Both the position numbers and the translations under genes were made by a program. Positions 42,470 to 50,126 of a DNA stretch of 59,840 nucleotides are shown piece by piece (within the stretch, counting starts at the first letter, position 1; each line of letters begins with the position of its first letter). The notes below the pieces were generated by a model. It did not search any database. It was not told the origin of the DNA and saw only the letters and a list, made by a program, of their open reading frames with translations. Origin of the DNA: Bacilli bacterium. Lineage in GTDB: Bacteria; Bacillota_I; Bacilli_A; ML615J-28; CAG-313. The stretch is taken from positions 1 to 59,840 of the forward strand of contig JAFTPH010000057.1 in assembly GCA_017463365.1 (NCBI GenBank). The letters are read 5' to 3'.

Positions 42470-43048
42470 ATGAATAAATTACCAGTTTTTAAAACAGACA
42501 GATTAATTTTAAGAGATATTAATGTTAATGATGCGATAGATATGTTTGAATATTCATGTTCTCCCCTTGTTGGTCCAATGGCCGGTTGGGAGCCTCATCG
42601 AACAGTCTTAGAGTCAGCCGCAGTAATTAATCTCTTTATAGATTCGAAAAATCGCGGTGAACCTGGCGTATATGCAATCGTTTATCGTGAAAATAATAAA
42701 ATGATTGGTACAATTGAACTTTATAATTATAAACCTGGTTTCAAAGCAGAACTTGGATATGCTTTAAGTCCTGCTTATTGGGGAAAAGGTATTATTGTAG
42801 AGGCGGCTAATTGTTTAATTGATTGGGGATTTAATGATTTAAATTTAAAAAGAATTGAGGTCGCAACCTTTAAAGAAAACTTTCAATCACAACGTGTTTG
42901 TGAAAAGTTAGGTTTCTTAAAAGAAGGGATTGCGAGAAACGCTTATTTACGCTATGATGGAATGGTATGTGATAAAGTGATGTATGGGATGACCGACCTT
43001 GATTATTATGTAAAAACAAAACAAGAAATTCGTGAAAGAATATGGTAG
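42470..43048 (+). CDS. GNAT-family N-acetyltransferase (RimJ/RimL-like)
   Basis: 192 residues. It begins FKTDRLILRDINVNDA, typical of the RimJ/RimL branch, and has the acetyl-CoA loop AELGYALSPAYWGKGIIVEA and a C-terminal VCEKLGFLKEGIARN. It may acetylate an N terminus or an amino metabolite; the substrate is unknown. ATG 42470 follows TTTAGGAGA. miaB starts 6 bp after its stop. Confidence 0.88.
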   Translation: MNKLPVFKTDRLILRDINVNDAIDMFEYSCSPLVGPMAGWEPHRTVLESAAVINLFIDSKNRGEPGVYAIVYRENNKMIGTIELYNYKPGFKAELGYALSPAYWGKGIIVEAANCLIDWGFNDLNLKRIEVATFKENFQSQRVCEKLGFLKEGIARNAYLRYDGMVCDKVMYGMTDLDYYVKTKQEIRERIW

Positions 43049-43054
43049 AAAAAT

Positions 43055-44494
43055 ATGAGTAAAGTATATAGTAGATATCAAACTCCCTCACTTTTAAAAG
43101 CGAGAAAAAGACTAGGAAAAACAGTAGAAACAATTAATTACCAAATGGATTCTAAATACCAAACAATTGGAAATGGTAAAACATATTGTGTTAAAACTTA
43201 TGGATGTCAAGGGAACCTAGCAGATAGTGAAAAAATCTCAGGATTACTTGAAAGAATGGGTTACACAAATGTTGTAGAAGAAGAAAAAGCTGATGTAGTA
43301 TTATTTAATACATGTGCTATTAGAGAAAACGCGGAAAACCGAATTTTTGGGGAACTTGGTCGTTTCGTTAAATATAAAAAGAATAATCCAAATATGATTA
43401 TTGGTATTTGTGGTTGTATGATGCAAGAAGAAAATACTATTGAAATGATTAACAAAAAATATCCACATGTTAATTTAATTTTCGGAACGCATAATATTGA
43501 CAAACTTCCAGAATACTTATATGAAATTGAAAAAACTAATAACCCTTTAGTTGAAATATTCTCAATTGAAGGTGACATTTACGAAGAATTACCAGTAAAA
43601 CGTGATCATCCATATAAAGCATGGGTAAATATCATGTATGGTTGTGATGAGTTTTGTACATATTGTATTGTTCCATATACTAGAGGTAAAGAACGTTCTA
43701 GAAAACCAGAGGCTATTCTTAAAGAAGTTAAGGCCTTAATCGAAGATGGATATCAAGAAGTTACGCTTTTAGGACAAAATGTTAATGCCTATGGTAATGA
43801 TTTTACCGATATTAAATATTCATTTGCTGATTTACTGCGCGATCTTCAAAAATTACCAATTTCAAGAGTTAGATATACAACATCTCATCCACGTGATTTA
43901 GATGATGAAACAATTGAAGTAATGGGAATGGGTGGAAATATTATGCCTCATTTACATTTGCCAGTACAATCAGGTAACAATAACATTTTAAAGAGAATGA
44001 ATCGTAAATATACAAGGGAAGATTACTTATCAAAGATTAAAAAGTTAAAAAAAGCTGTTCCAGGAATCAGTATTACAACTGATATTATTGTAGCTTTCCC
44101 GGGAGAAACAATAGAAGAATTTGAAGATACTTTAAGTTTAGTTGAAGAAGTTAAATTTGAAGGGGCTTTTACATTCATTTATTCGCCTCGTGAGGGGACT
44201 CCAGCTGCTACTTACCATAATCCTTTAACCGAAGAACAAAAACATGAACGCTTAAATAAATTAAATGAGACTATTAATAAATATTATTTAGAAGGTAATC
44301 AAAGATTCGAAAATCAAATTGTTAAAGTGCTAGTTGAAGGTAAGAGTAAAAATAATGAAAATATGTATACCGGTTATTCAGAACATAATAAACTTGTTAA
44401 CTTTGAAGGTAGTGACGATTTAATTGGTAAAATTGTTGATGTAAAAGTCATAAAAGCATATTCTTGGCATTTACTTGGGGAATTAATAAAATAG
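43055..44494 (+). CDS. miaB: tRNA-2-methylthio-N6-dimethylallyladenosine synthase MiaB
   Basis: Adds a methylthio group to i6A37 of tRNAs. 479 residues: an N-terminal UPF0004 domain with three cluster cysteines (KTYGCQGN, NTCAIRENA, GCMMQEE), the radical-SAM C-x3-C-x2-C in GCDEFCTYCIVPYTRG, and a C-terminal TRAM domain. The N terminus is about 45 residues longer than the shortest MiaB proteins. A terminator follows. Confidence 0.96.
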   Translation: MSKVYSRYQTPSLLKARKRLGKTVETINYQMDSKYQTIGNGKTYCVKTYGCQGNLADSEKISGLLERMGYTNVVEEEKADVVLFNTCAIRENAENRIFGELGRFVKYKKNNPNMIIGICGCMMQEENTIEMINKKYPHVNLIFGTHNIDKLPEYLYEIEKTNNPLVEIFSIEGDIYEELPVKRDHPYKAWVNIMYGCDEFCTYCIVPYTRGKERSRKPEAILKEVKALIEDGYQEVTLLGQNVNAYGNDFTDIKYSFADLLRDLQKLPISRVRYTTSHPRDLDDETIEVMGMGGNIMPHLHLPVQSGNNNILKRMNRKYTREDYLSKIKKLKKAVPGISITTDIIVAFPGETIEEFEDTLSLVEEVKFEGAFTFIYSPREGTPAATYHNPLTEEQKHERLNKLNETINKYYLEGNQRFENQIVKVLVEGKSKNNENMYTGYSEHNKLVNFEGSDDLIGKIVDVKVIKAYSWHLLGELIK

Positions 44495-44500
44495 TAAATA

Positions 44501-44527
44501 AACGTTAGTAGAAATACTAGCGTTTTT
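44501..44527 (+). terminator. Intrinsic terminator after miaB
   Basis: AACGTTAGTA (44501-44510), loop GAAA, TACTAGCGTT (44515-44524), one G-U pair, then TTTTT. Confidence 0.87.
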
Positions 44528-44623
44528 TCTTTGGGATAAACTTATATTTAATAGCATATTATTAAAAGAACACTGTCACCGAATAATGGAAATTTGAATA
44601 TATTGTATTGAGGAGGGATATAA

Positions 44624-45139
44624 GTGAGCGAAATTCGCGAAATTGTCACAAGAGCTGTCGTAGCTAAAGGTAAAAAACTTTTACGAATTAAAGAAAATAT
44701 CGCCCCTAGTAATGAGACATTTAGTGTGCTTGGATGTTGGGTTATTAATCATGAGTTTGAAGCTTGTTTAAACCAAAAAAAGGTTGATGTTAATGGAAGT
44801 TTTGAAATAGATGTTTGGTATTCATATGATAATAATACTAGAACAGATATTGTTAGAAAAGACGTTAGTTATTCAGAAACAGTAAAGGTACGAGAATTAA
44901 TTTGTGATAATGTTGGTGAACACTTCGATGTGATTGCGAGAGTAATTCAACAACCTACTTGTACAAATGCTTGTATTACAGAAGACGGTATTGTTGTAGA
45001 AATCGTCTTTGAATTGCTAGTTGAAGTGATTGGTGAAACTAAAATGATGGTTACAGTGTTTGCTTGTAATAATGATGCTACTGATACCGTCGATGATTTT
45101 GAAAATGAAATTAATGAAGATTTCATTGTTGACAAATAA
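44624..45139 (+). CDS. cotE: Spore coat morphogenetic protein CotE
   Basis: 171 residues that line up with Bacillus CotE (about 180): REIVTRAVVAKGKK at the start, LGCWVINHEFEA, WYSYDNNTRTDIV, VIARVIQQPTC, ELLVEVIGETKMMVTV and an acidic C terminus. CotE organises the outer spore coat around the forespore. The start is GTG 44624 after GAGGAGGG. In Bacillus cotE also follows the miaB region. The next gene is a LysM coat-like protein. Confidence 0.95.
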   Translation: MSEIREIVTRAVVAKGKKLLRIKENIAPSNETFSVLGCWVINHEFEACLNQKKVDVNGSFEIDVWYSYDNNTRTDIVRKDVSYSETVKVRELICDNVGEHFDVIARVIQQPTCTNACITEDGIVVEIVFELLVEVIGETKMMVTVFACNNDATDTVDDFENEINEDFIVDK

Positions 45140-45164
45140 ATCGTTGGTAAACCAACGATTTTTT
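45138..45164 (+). terminator. Intrinsic terminator after cotE
   Basis: AAATCGTTGG (45138-45147), loop TAAA, CCAACGATTT (45152-45161), then TTT. It ends immediately before the AAGGAGGAG ribosome site of the next gene. Confidence 0.85.
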
Positions 45165-45178
45165 AAGGAGGAGTTAAT

Positions 45179-45595
45179 ATAAATTACCATGTTGTTAAAA
45201 CCGGTGAAAGTTTATCAAAAATTGCTTTTATTCACGAGTTAGAAGTATCTGAAATTACGAAAATTAATAAACATATTACTAATTGGGATAAATTAATTCC
45301 CGGTACGAAAATCAAATTACCAGAAATTTCTAATCAGTTAAATGATGAAATTAATGAAGTGGAACCATTTATTGAAGATTATTATCCAAAAATGGAGTTG
45401 CCTATCAATAATATTAAAGAAGAAAAACAAGAAGAGCCTAAAGAGGTTATTGTGGAAGAGAAAAAAATAAAAAAAGAAGTAAAGAAAACAAAAAAATATC
45501 CAGTTTATAATAACTATAATCCATATTATATGTATCCAAATCCTTATTATTATAATGATAATTATTATCGTAATCCGAAAAAAAGATCCCGTTAA
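45179..45595 (+). CDS. LysM coat-like protein with an ATA start codon
   Basis: 138 residues if translation begins at ATA 45179. The frame opens only just upstream, at a TAA overlapping the cotE terminator (45162-45164), and no ATG, GTG or TTG precedes the LysM domain. AAGGAGGAG (45165-45173) lies at ideal spacing to this ATA. The LysM domain (NYHVVKTGESLSKIAFIHE and LIPGTKIKLP, residues 2-47) would bind peptidoglycan. A Lys/Glu-rich linker and a Tyr/Asn/Pro-rich tail (YNPYYMYPNPYYYNDNYY) follow. Beside cotE, this resembles a SafA-type inner coat protein. The next in-frame ATG (45359) would lose the whole LysM domain. A sequencing error is possible. Confidence 0.75.
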   Translation: MNYHVVKTGESLSKIAFIHELEVSEITKINKHITNWDKLIPGTKIKLPEISNQLNDEINEVEPFIEDYYPKMELPINNIKEEKQEEPKEVIVEEKKIKKEVKKTKKYPVYNNYNPYYMYPNPYYYNDNYYRNPKKRSR

Positions 45596-45608
45596 ACGGG
45601 ATTTTTTT
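45586..45608. terminator. Bidirectional terminator overlapping the LysM gene stop
   Basis: ATCCCGTT (45586-45593), one A, AACGGGAT (45595-45602), then a T run; an A run lies on the other side for the convergent gene. Confidence 0.85.
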
Positions 45609-45813
45609 ATCTTCGATAGGGCATTGGCATAGGGTACGGATAAGGGTATGGTAGTGGTTGAGGATAATAATATGGTGGGTAGTATGGTGGACAACAATTA
45701 TTATTTGGTCGATTATTGTTTAACCAAAATGGAGCTGATAGTATTGCCGCTCCAGCAATAATCGGTAACCAGAGTCTTTCTCCTTTTTCATTTACAACCA
45801 TTTGATACTGCAC
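45607..45813 (-). CDS. Small Pro/Tyr-rich, coat-like protein
   Basis: 68 residues. An N-terminal MVVNEKGERLWLP segment, a short hydrophobic stretch (IIAGAAILSAPFW) and an Asn-rich turn lead to CCPPYYPPYYYPQPLPYPYP and a Met/Pro end. The low-complexity Pro-Tyr tail with a cysteine pair is typical of spore coat or exosporium proteins that are cross-linked, but I know no named family for it. The start is GTG 45813 after AAAGGAGTG. It is convergent with the LysM gene. Confidence 0.7.
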   Translation of the reverse strand: MQYQMVVNEKGERLWLPIIAGAAILSAPFWLNNNRPNNNCCPPYYPPYYYPQPLPYPYPYPMPMPYRR

Positions 45814-45893
45814 GATTTAACACTCCTTTCTTTATTATATAATATGTGTAATAAAGTGAATGTTGCACGGCATATACTATCAAAGGTGATAAA

Positions 45894-46091
45894 ATGATTG
45901 TTAAAGGATATTTAAAAAAACATCCTCAAAATGTAGGTGAAGATTTAATTATAATATCAGGAGAAATTGGTTGTATTGTTGTGGGAGAATTAGAAAGTAT
46001 TAAACAAATTATTAAAAATCTAAAACCAAACGAGTATTATTTAGAACCTCTTATAGAAGTAGATACTTATAAAAATATTCTTCTAAAGTAA
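45894..46091 (+). CDS. Small protein of unknown function (65 residues)
   Basis: I do not recognise it. 65 residues, soluble, with an alternating beta-type core (DLIIISGEIGCIVVGELES). A good ribosome site, AAAGGTGATAAA, precedes ATG 45894. It is divergent from the coat-like gene, and its last 41 bp overlap the convergent vanY-type gene. CATATACT at 45871-45878 resembles a sigma-E -10 box but lies very close to the ribosome site. Confidence 0.6.
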   Translation: MIVKGYLKKHPQNVGEDLIIISGEIGCIVVGELESIKQIIKNLKPNEYYLEPLIEVDTYKNILLK

Positions 46092-46860
46092 GTTTCTCTT
46101 TCCATATTATATAAGCAACCTCTTTTCCAACATAGCGATAGTGCCATGGTTCATAAGCGTAACCAGTAATGTGTTCCTTACCTTTAGGATAGCGTAAAAT
46201 AAAACCAAATTTATGAGCATTAGATTCTAAAAAATTAAAAGATGGACTGTCTTCAAAGTGAATTGTTAAACCTTTATCAAGAGTACTTATGTCTAAAACA
46301 AGACCGGTTTGATGTTCGGAAAAACCAGGTTTAGCTAGAAATTTATCACTAGCAGGTCTTGATGGATTCCATAGAGATAATTGTTTTTGATAACTTCTAA
46401 AACTAGAAAAAATCGTAAAATTAATATTTTTTTGTTTCGCGAAAATTTCCATTTCTTTATACGCTTTTAAAACATCTTCATTAATCATCATTACTTCATT
46501 TTCTCTTTTTACATAGTTAACACCAGTTATTGAAACTAAATTACTTGGATAGTAATCTTCCTCTAAATAAAACTTACGATTGACTAATAATAAACCATTT
46601 ATGTTTAAAGCTTTAGCGGGTTTTGAGAAATCGTAAAATGAGGGATAATTTACATAATTTAGAATTTCGATGTAAGTTTTATTTGGATAATCTAAATAAG
46701 TATAATAGTAGTAGTTTAGATATTCATCTTTGTAAGTTGAATACTTAGAGATTTTATTTGTAAAATCTTGTGGGATAATTTGTTTATTACTTATGGTAAT
46801 TACTTTTCCACAACTTGATAATAATAAGATAAATAAAAGATAAATAAGTAGTTTCTTCAT
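46051..46860 (-). CDS. D-alanyl-D-alanine carboxypeptidase lipoprotein (VanY/LAS family)
   Basis: 269 residues. The signal peptide ends in the lipobox LLSSC (Cys17). The C-terminal M15B domain has the zinc motif SEHQTGLVLDIS, preceded by FSSFRSYQKQ, and the catalytic/zinc EPWHYRYVG. It trims the terminal D-Ala from peptidoglycan stems outside the membrane. The Tyr-rich region after the signal (residues 35-75) is a spacer. No clear ribosome site precedes ATG 46860. It is divergent from polA. Nothing links it to vancomycin resistance here. Confidence 0.9.
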   Translation of the reverse strand: MKKLLIYLLFILLLSSCGKVITISNKQIIPQDFTNKISKYSTYKDEYLNYYYYTYLDYPNKTYIEILNYVNYPSFYDFSKPAKALNINGLLLVNRKFYLEEDYYPSNLVSITGVNYVKRENEVMMINEDVLKAYKEMEIFAKQKNINFTIFSSFRSYQKQLSLWNPSRPASDKFLAKPGFSEHQTGLVLDISTLDKGLTIHFEDSPSFNFLESNAHKFGFILRYPKGKEHITGYAYEPWHYRYVGKEVAYIIWKEKLTLEEYFYKYLLL

Positions 46861-46971
46861 GTTATTATTTTTGACAAAAAATAAAAAAATATTATTAAAA
46901 TTAAATTAGCGTAATAATATGAAAAAAGTAAAAAATATGATAAAATAAGATGATTGAAAGTGGTGAATATT

Positions 46972-49605
46972 ATGGATAAAAGAGTAGTTGTAATAGATGG
47001 AAATAGTTTAATGTTTAGAGCGTATTACGCAACAGCGTATACTGGCAACCTTATGCAAGCCTCAAACGGACTATATACCAATGCTTTATATGGATTTGTC
47101 AATATGATGAATAAAATAATTGATACGATGCAGCCAACTCATATGCTTGTCGCTTTTGATGCGGGAAAGCAAACGTTCCGTCACCAACAATATAGTGATT
47201 ATAAAGGTACTAGAAAAAAGATGCCAGAAGAACTAGGGATCCAAATACCTTTAATCAAAGAATATTTACAAACCTTAGGAATTAAACAATTAGAATTATT
47301 TGAATATGAAGCAGATGATATTGTTGGATCAATGGCGCGTCTTGCTTCAAAACTTGGTCATCCAGTTGAAGTAATTAGTGGAGATAAAGACTTACTACAA
47401 CTTGTTGATGACAACATTACTGTTCATTTAACTAAAAAAGGAATAACTGAACTAGATGATTATACAGTTACAAACTTTGAAGAAAAACTTGGTTTTAAAC
47501 CTAACCAACATGTTGATTATAAAGCCATGATTGGTGATAGTTCGGATAATTTACCAGGAGTAAAAGGGGTAGGACCTAAAACAGCTTTAAATCTTTTAAA
47601 AGAATATGGTTCTTTAGAAAAAATTATTGAAAATATTCCTGCGTTAAAAGGTAAAGTTGCTGAAGCGTTTGAAAATGATAAAGAACAAGCTATTAAAACA
47701 AAGTTTTTAGCAACGATTTATACTGAAGTTCCCTTTGATTTTAGCTTTGAAGATACGGCTCTTAATAAACCGAATTATCAATCTTTACGAAAATTCTTTG
47801 AAAAAGTTGAATTTAAGTCATTTTTACGTAAACTTGAAATTGAACCAACACAAGAAAATAAAGTAGAAGTTAATTATAATTATCATTATGGTGATTTAAC
47901 AACTTTAAAAGAAAAACTTAATCAAGAAGCTTATTTAGATATCGAATTAGATGGAGATAACTATCATAAAGCTAATATTTTAGGAATGAGTATTTTAGTT
48001 GGAGAAGATGTATATTTCTTAGATAAAGTTCAAATCTTTGATGAAGATATAAAAAACTATTTAATTAGTGATTATCATAAAAATGTAATTGATTTAAAGA
48101 AAACAATTGTTTCTTTATCTCAATTAGGTTTAGAAATTAAAAATGTTGATTTTGATTTAATGCTTGCTTCATATGTTTTAAATCCAAGTTATGCAAGTGG
48201 AGATATTAAAACAGTTTTAGAAAACTTTAAACCAACAAATGTTCCATATCATGAAGAAGTTTATAGTAAAAAGACTAAATATGTTGTTCCTGCTTTTGAG
48301 GTTTATGCCGAATATACAATGAAAAAAGCAGTTGCTTTAAAAGAAGTAAAAGACGTTATAGTCAAAGATTTAACGCAAGAAAACTTAGTAAGTTTACTAA
48401 AAGATATTGAAATTCCTCTAGCTTATGTTTTAGCTGAAATGGAAATAAATGGTTTTAAAGTTAGTACAAAAACTTTAGAAGATATTAAAAAAGTATTTAG
48501 TGAAAAGATTGACAGTGCCAAAAACAAAATTTATGAACTAGCAGGACATGAATTTAATATTGCGTCTCCTAAACAACTAGGGGTAGTTTTATTTGAAGAA
48601 TTAGCTCTAGGTAAGGGTAAAAAGAATAAAACTGGTTACTCTACTAGTGTTGAAGTTTTAGAATCATTAAAAGATGTTCATCCAATTATTGAACAAATAT
48701 TAGAATTCAGAAAATATAGTAAACTTGTATCTACTTACGTTGATGGTTTAAGTAGTGAAATTCATTCAACTGATGGAAAAGTTCACACTATTTTTAAACA
48801 ATACTTAACAATGACTGGTCGTTTATCAAGTGTAGAGCCAAATATTCAAAATATACCAATTCGTACAGAAGAAGGTAAAATTATTAGATCAGCGTTTATT
48901 CCTTCTAATGAAGACGGATATTTAGTTAGTGCGGACTATTCTCAAATTGAACTTCGTATTTTAGCATCATTATCTAAGTCTAAAGCGATGTTAGAAGCAT
49001 TTAACAATAAAGTAGATTTACACTCATCAACTGCTTCAAAAATTCATGGAGTACCATTAGAAGAAGTTACAAAAGAAATGCGTAGACGAGCTAAAGCGGT
49101 TAATTTTGGAATTGTTTATGGTATGAGCGATTGGGGATTATCAGAAACATTACATATTGCGCCATGGGAAGCGGCTGAATTTATCGAAAAATACTTTAGA
49201 ATTTATCCAGAAATTAAAGTATATTTAGAGGAAACTATTAAAAATGCGAGAAGTTTAGGATATACTGAAACAATCTTTAAACGTCGTAGATATATTCCGG
49301 AACTAAATAGTTCAAATTATAATTTACAAAAATTTGGCGAACGTACAGCGATGAATGCGCCAATCCAAGGTTCAGCTGCCGATGTAATTAAAATTGCGAT
49401 GATTGATGTTTTCAATAAAATGAAAGAATTATCGCTAAAAAGTAAAATGGTTGCTCAAGTACACGATGAATTAATAATTGATACAACTTCTGATGAATTA
49501 GAAATTGTAAAACAAGTTTTAAAAGAAACGATGGAAAAAGCGGTTATTTTAGATGTTTTATTAGAAGCAGAAGTTGAATTTGGAAAAACTTGGGATTTAA
49601 AATAG
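46972..49605 (+). CDS. polA: DNA polymerase I
   Basis: 877 residues. The N-terminal 5'-nuclease domain has VVIDGNSLMFRAYY, FEYEADDIVGS and GDSSDNLPGVKGVGPKTA. The middle 3'-5' exonuclease domain keeps a D-x-E near YLDIEL but lacks the other canonical acidic residues, so proofreading is probably lost. The polymerase domain has motif A (DYSQIELRILA), motif B (RRRAKAVNFGIVYG) and motif C (VHDELI). ATG 46972 is chosen over the in-frame start at 46954 because AAAGTGGTGA lies between them. It leads a repair and replication run: nitroreductase, mutM-coaE, dnaB, dnaI. Confidence 0.97.
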   Translation: MDKRVVVIDGNSLMFRAYYATAYTGNLMQASNGLYTNALYGFVNMMNKIIDTMQPTHMLVAFDAGKQTFRHQQYSDYKGTRKKMPEELGIQIPLIKEYLQTLGIKQLELFEYEADDIVGSMARLASKLGHPVEVISGDKDLLQLVDDNITVHLTKKGITELDDYTVTNFEEKLGFKPNQHVDYKAMIGDSSDNLPGVKGVGPKTALNLLKEYGSLEKIIENIPALKGKVAEAFENDKEQAIKTKFLATIYTEVPFDFSFEDTALNKPNYQSLRKFFEKVEFKSFLRKLEIEPTQENKVEVNYNYHYGDLTTLKEKLNQEAYLDIELDGDNYHKANILGMSILVGEDVYFLDKVQIFDEDIKNYLISDYHKNVIDLKKTIVSLSQLGLEIKNVDFDLMLASYVLNPSYASGDIKTVLENFKPTNVPYHEEVYSKKTKYVVPAFEVYAEYTMKKAVALKEVKDVIVKDLTQENLVSLLKDIEIPLAYVLAEMEINGFKVSTKTLEDIKKVFSEKIDSAKNKIYELAGHEFNIASPKQLGVVLFEELALGKGKKNKTGYSTSVEVLESLKDVHPIIEQILEFRKYSKLVSTYVDGLSSEIHSTDGKVHTIFKQYLTMTGRLSSVEPNIQNIPIRTEEGKIIRSAFIPSNEDGYLVSADYSQIELRILASLSKSKAMLEAFNNKVDLHSSTASKIHGVPLEEVTKEMRRRAKAVNFGIVYGMSDWGLSETLHIAPWEAAEFIEKYFRIYPEIKVYLEETIKNARSLGYTETIFKRRRYIPELNSSNYNLQKFGERTAMNAPIQGSAADVIKIAMIDVFNKMKELSLKSKMVAQVHDELIIDTTSDELEIVKQVLKETMEKAVILDVLLEAEVEFGKTWDLK

Positions 49606-49616
49606 GAGGAGTTAAA

Positions 49617-50126
49617 ATGAAAGAAATTAAAGTTCGTAGAAGTATTAGAACTTTTATCGAAGATAAAAAAGTTTCACGTGAAAGTATGGAAACTTTGATC
49701 CGTGCGGCCATGCAAGCACCTTCAGCAATGAATAGAAAACCTTGGTGTTTTATGGTAATTGATGAAGAAGAAGTTATGAAGAAATTAATGCAGCACCCTT
49801 CTTTTACCGGTAAAATTAAAGAAGCTAAAGCATTTATTTTAGTATTAGCTGATTTAGAAAAGGCAACATGCCGCCTATTTCACCAAGATTTAGCTGCAGC
49901 AACCCAAAATATTTTATTAGAAGCAACTCATATGGGAATCGGATCATACTGGATTGGCGTATATGAAACTGATAATAGATTAGAAGCGGTAAAAGAAATA
50001 TTCAACTTACCAACAAATATTGAACCGTTTAGTTTAGTAGCTTTAGGATATCCTAAATCAGAAGATGATTTTTACTTTAGAGACAATTTTGATGCAAGTC
50101 TTATAAAGTATAATGGATGGGAATAA
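49617..50126 (+). CDS. Nitroreductase-family FMN protein
   Basis: 169 residues with the FMN-binding RRSIRTFIEDKKVS, MQAPSAMNRKPWCF, and the C-terminal GIGSYWIGVYE and LVALGYPK segments. It reduces nitro groups or quinones with NAD(P)H; the physiological substrate is unknown. AGGAGGAG precedes ATG 49617. It sits between polA and mutM, and its stop overlaps the next start (TAATG). Confidence 0.92.
   Translation: MKEIKVRRSIRTFIEDKKVSRESMETLIRAAMQAPSAMNRKPWCFMVIDEEEVMKKLMQHPSFTGKIKEAKAFILVLADLEKATCRLFHQDLAAATQNILLEATHMGIGSYWIGVYETDNRLEAVKEIFNLPTNIEPFSLVALGYPKSEDDFYFRDNFDASLIKYNGWE

Noticed and set aside
44553-44600. GCATATT upstream of cotE as a sigma-E -35 box
   Set aside because: The -35 match is good, but no CATACAMT-like box follows at 13-15 bp.
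45338-45697. 119-codon reading frame on the minus strand opposite the LysM gene
   Set aside because: Low-complexity Ile/Phe translation that mirrors the Tyr/Asn-rich tail of the plus-strand gene; no ribosome site; crosses a terminator.
45871-45878. CATATACT as a sigma-E -10 box for the 65-residue gene
   Set aside because: Same octamer as before spoVM, but the implied start would fall inside the ribosome site and no -35 box is convincing.
46051-46860. Vancomycin resistance gene
   Set aside because: The VanY-type fold is common in housekeeping carboxypeptidases, and no other van genes are present.
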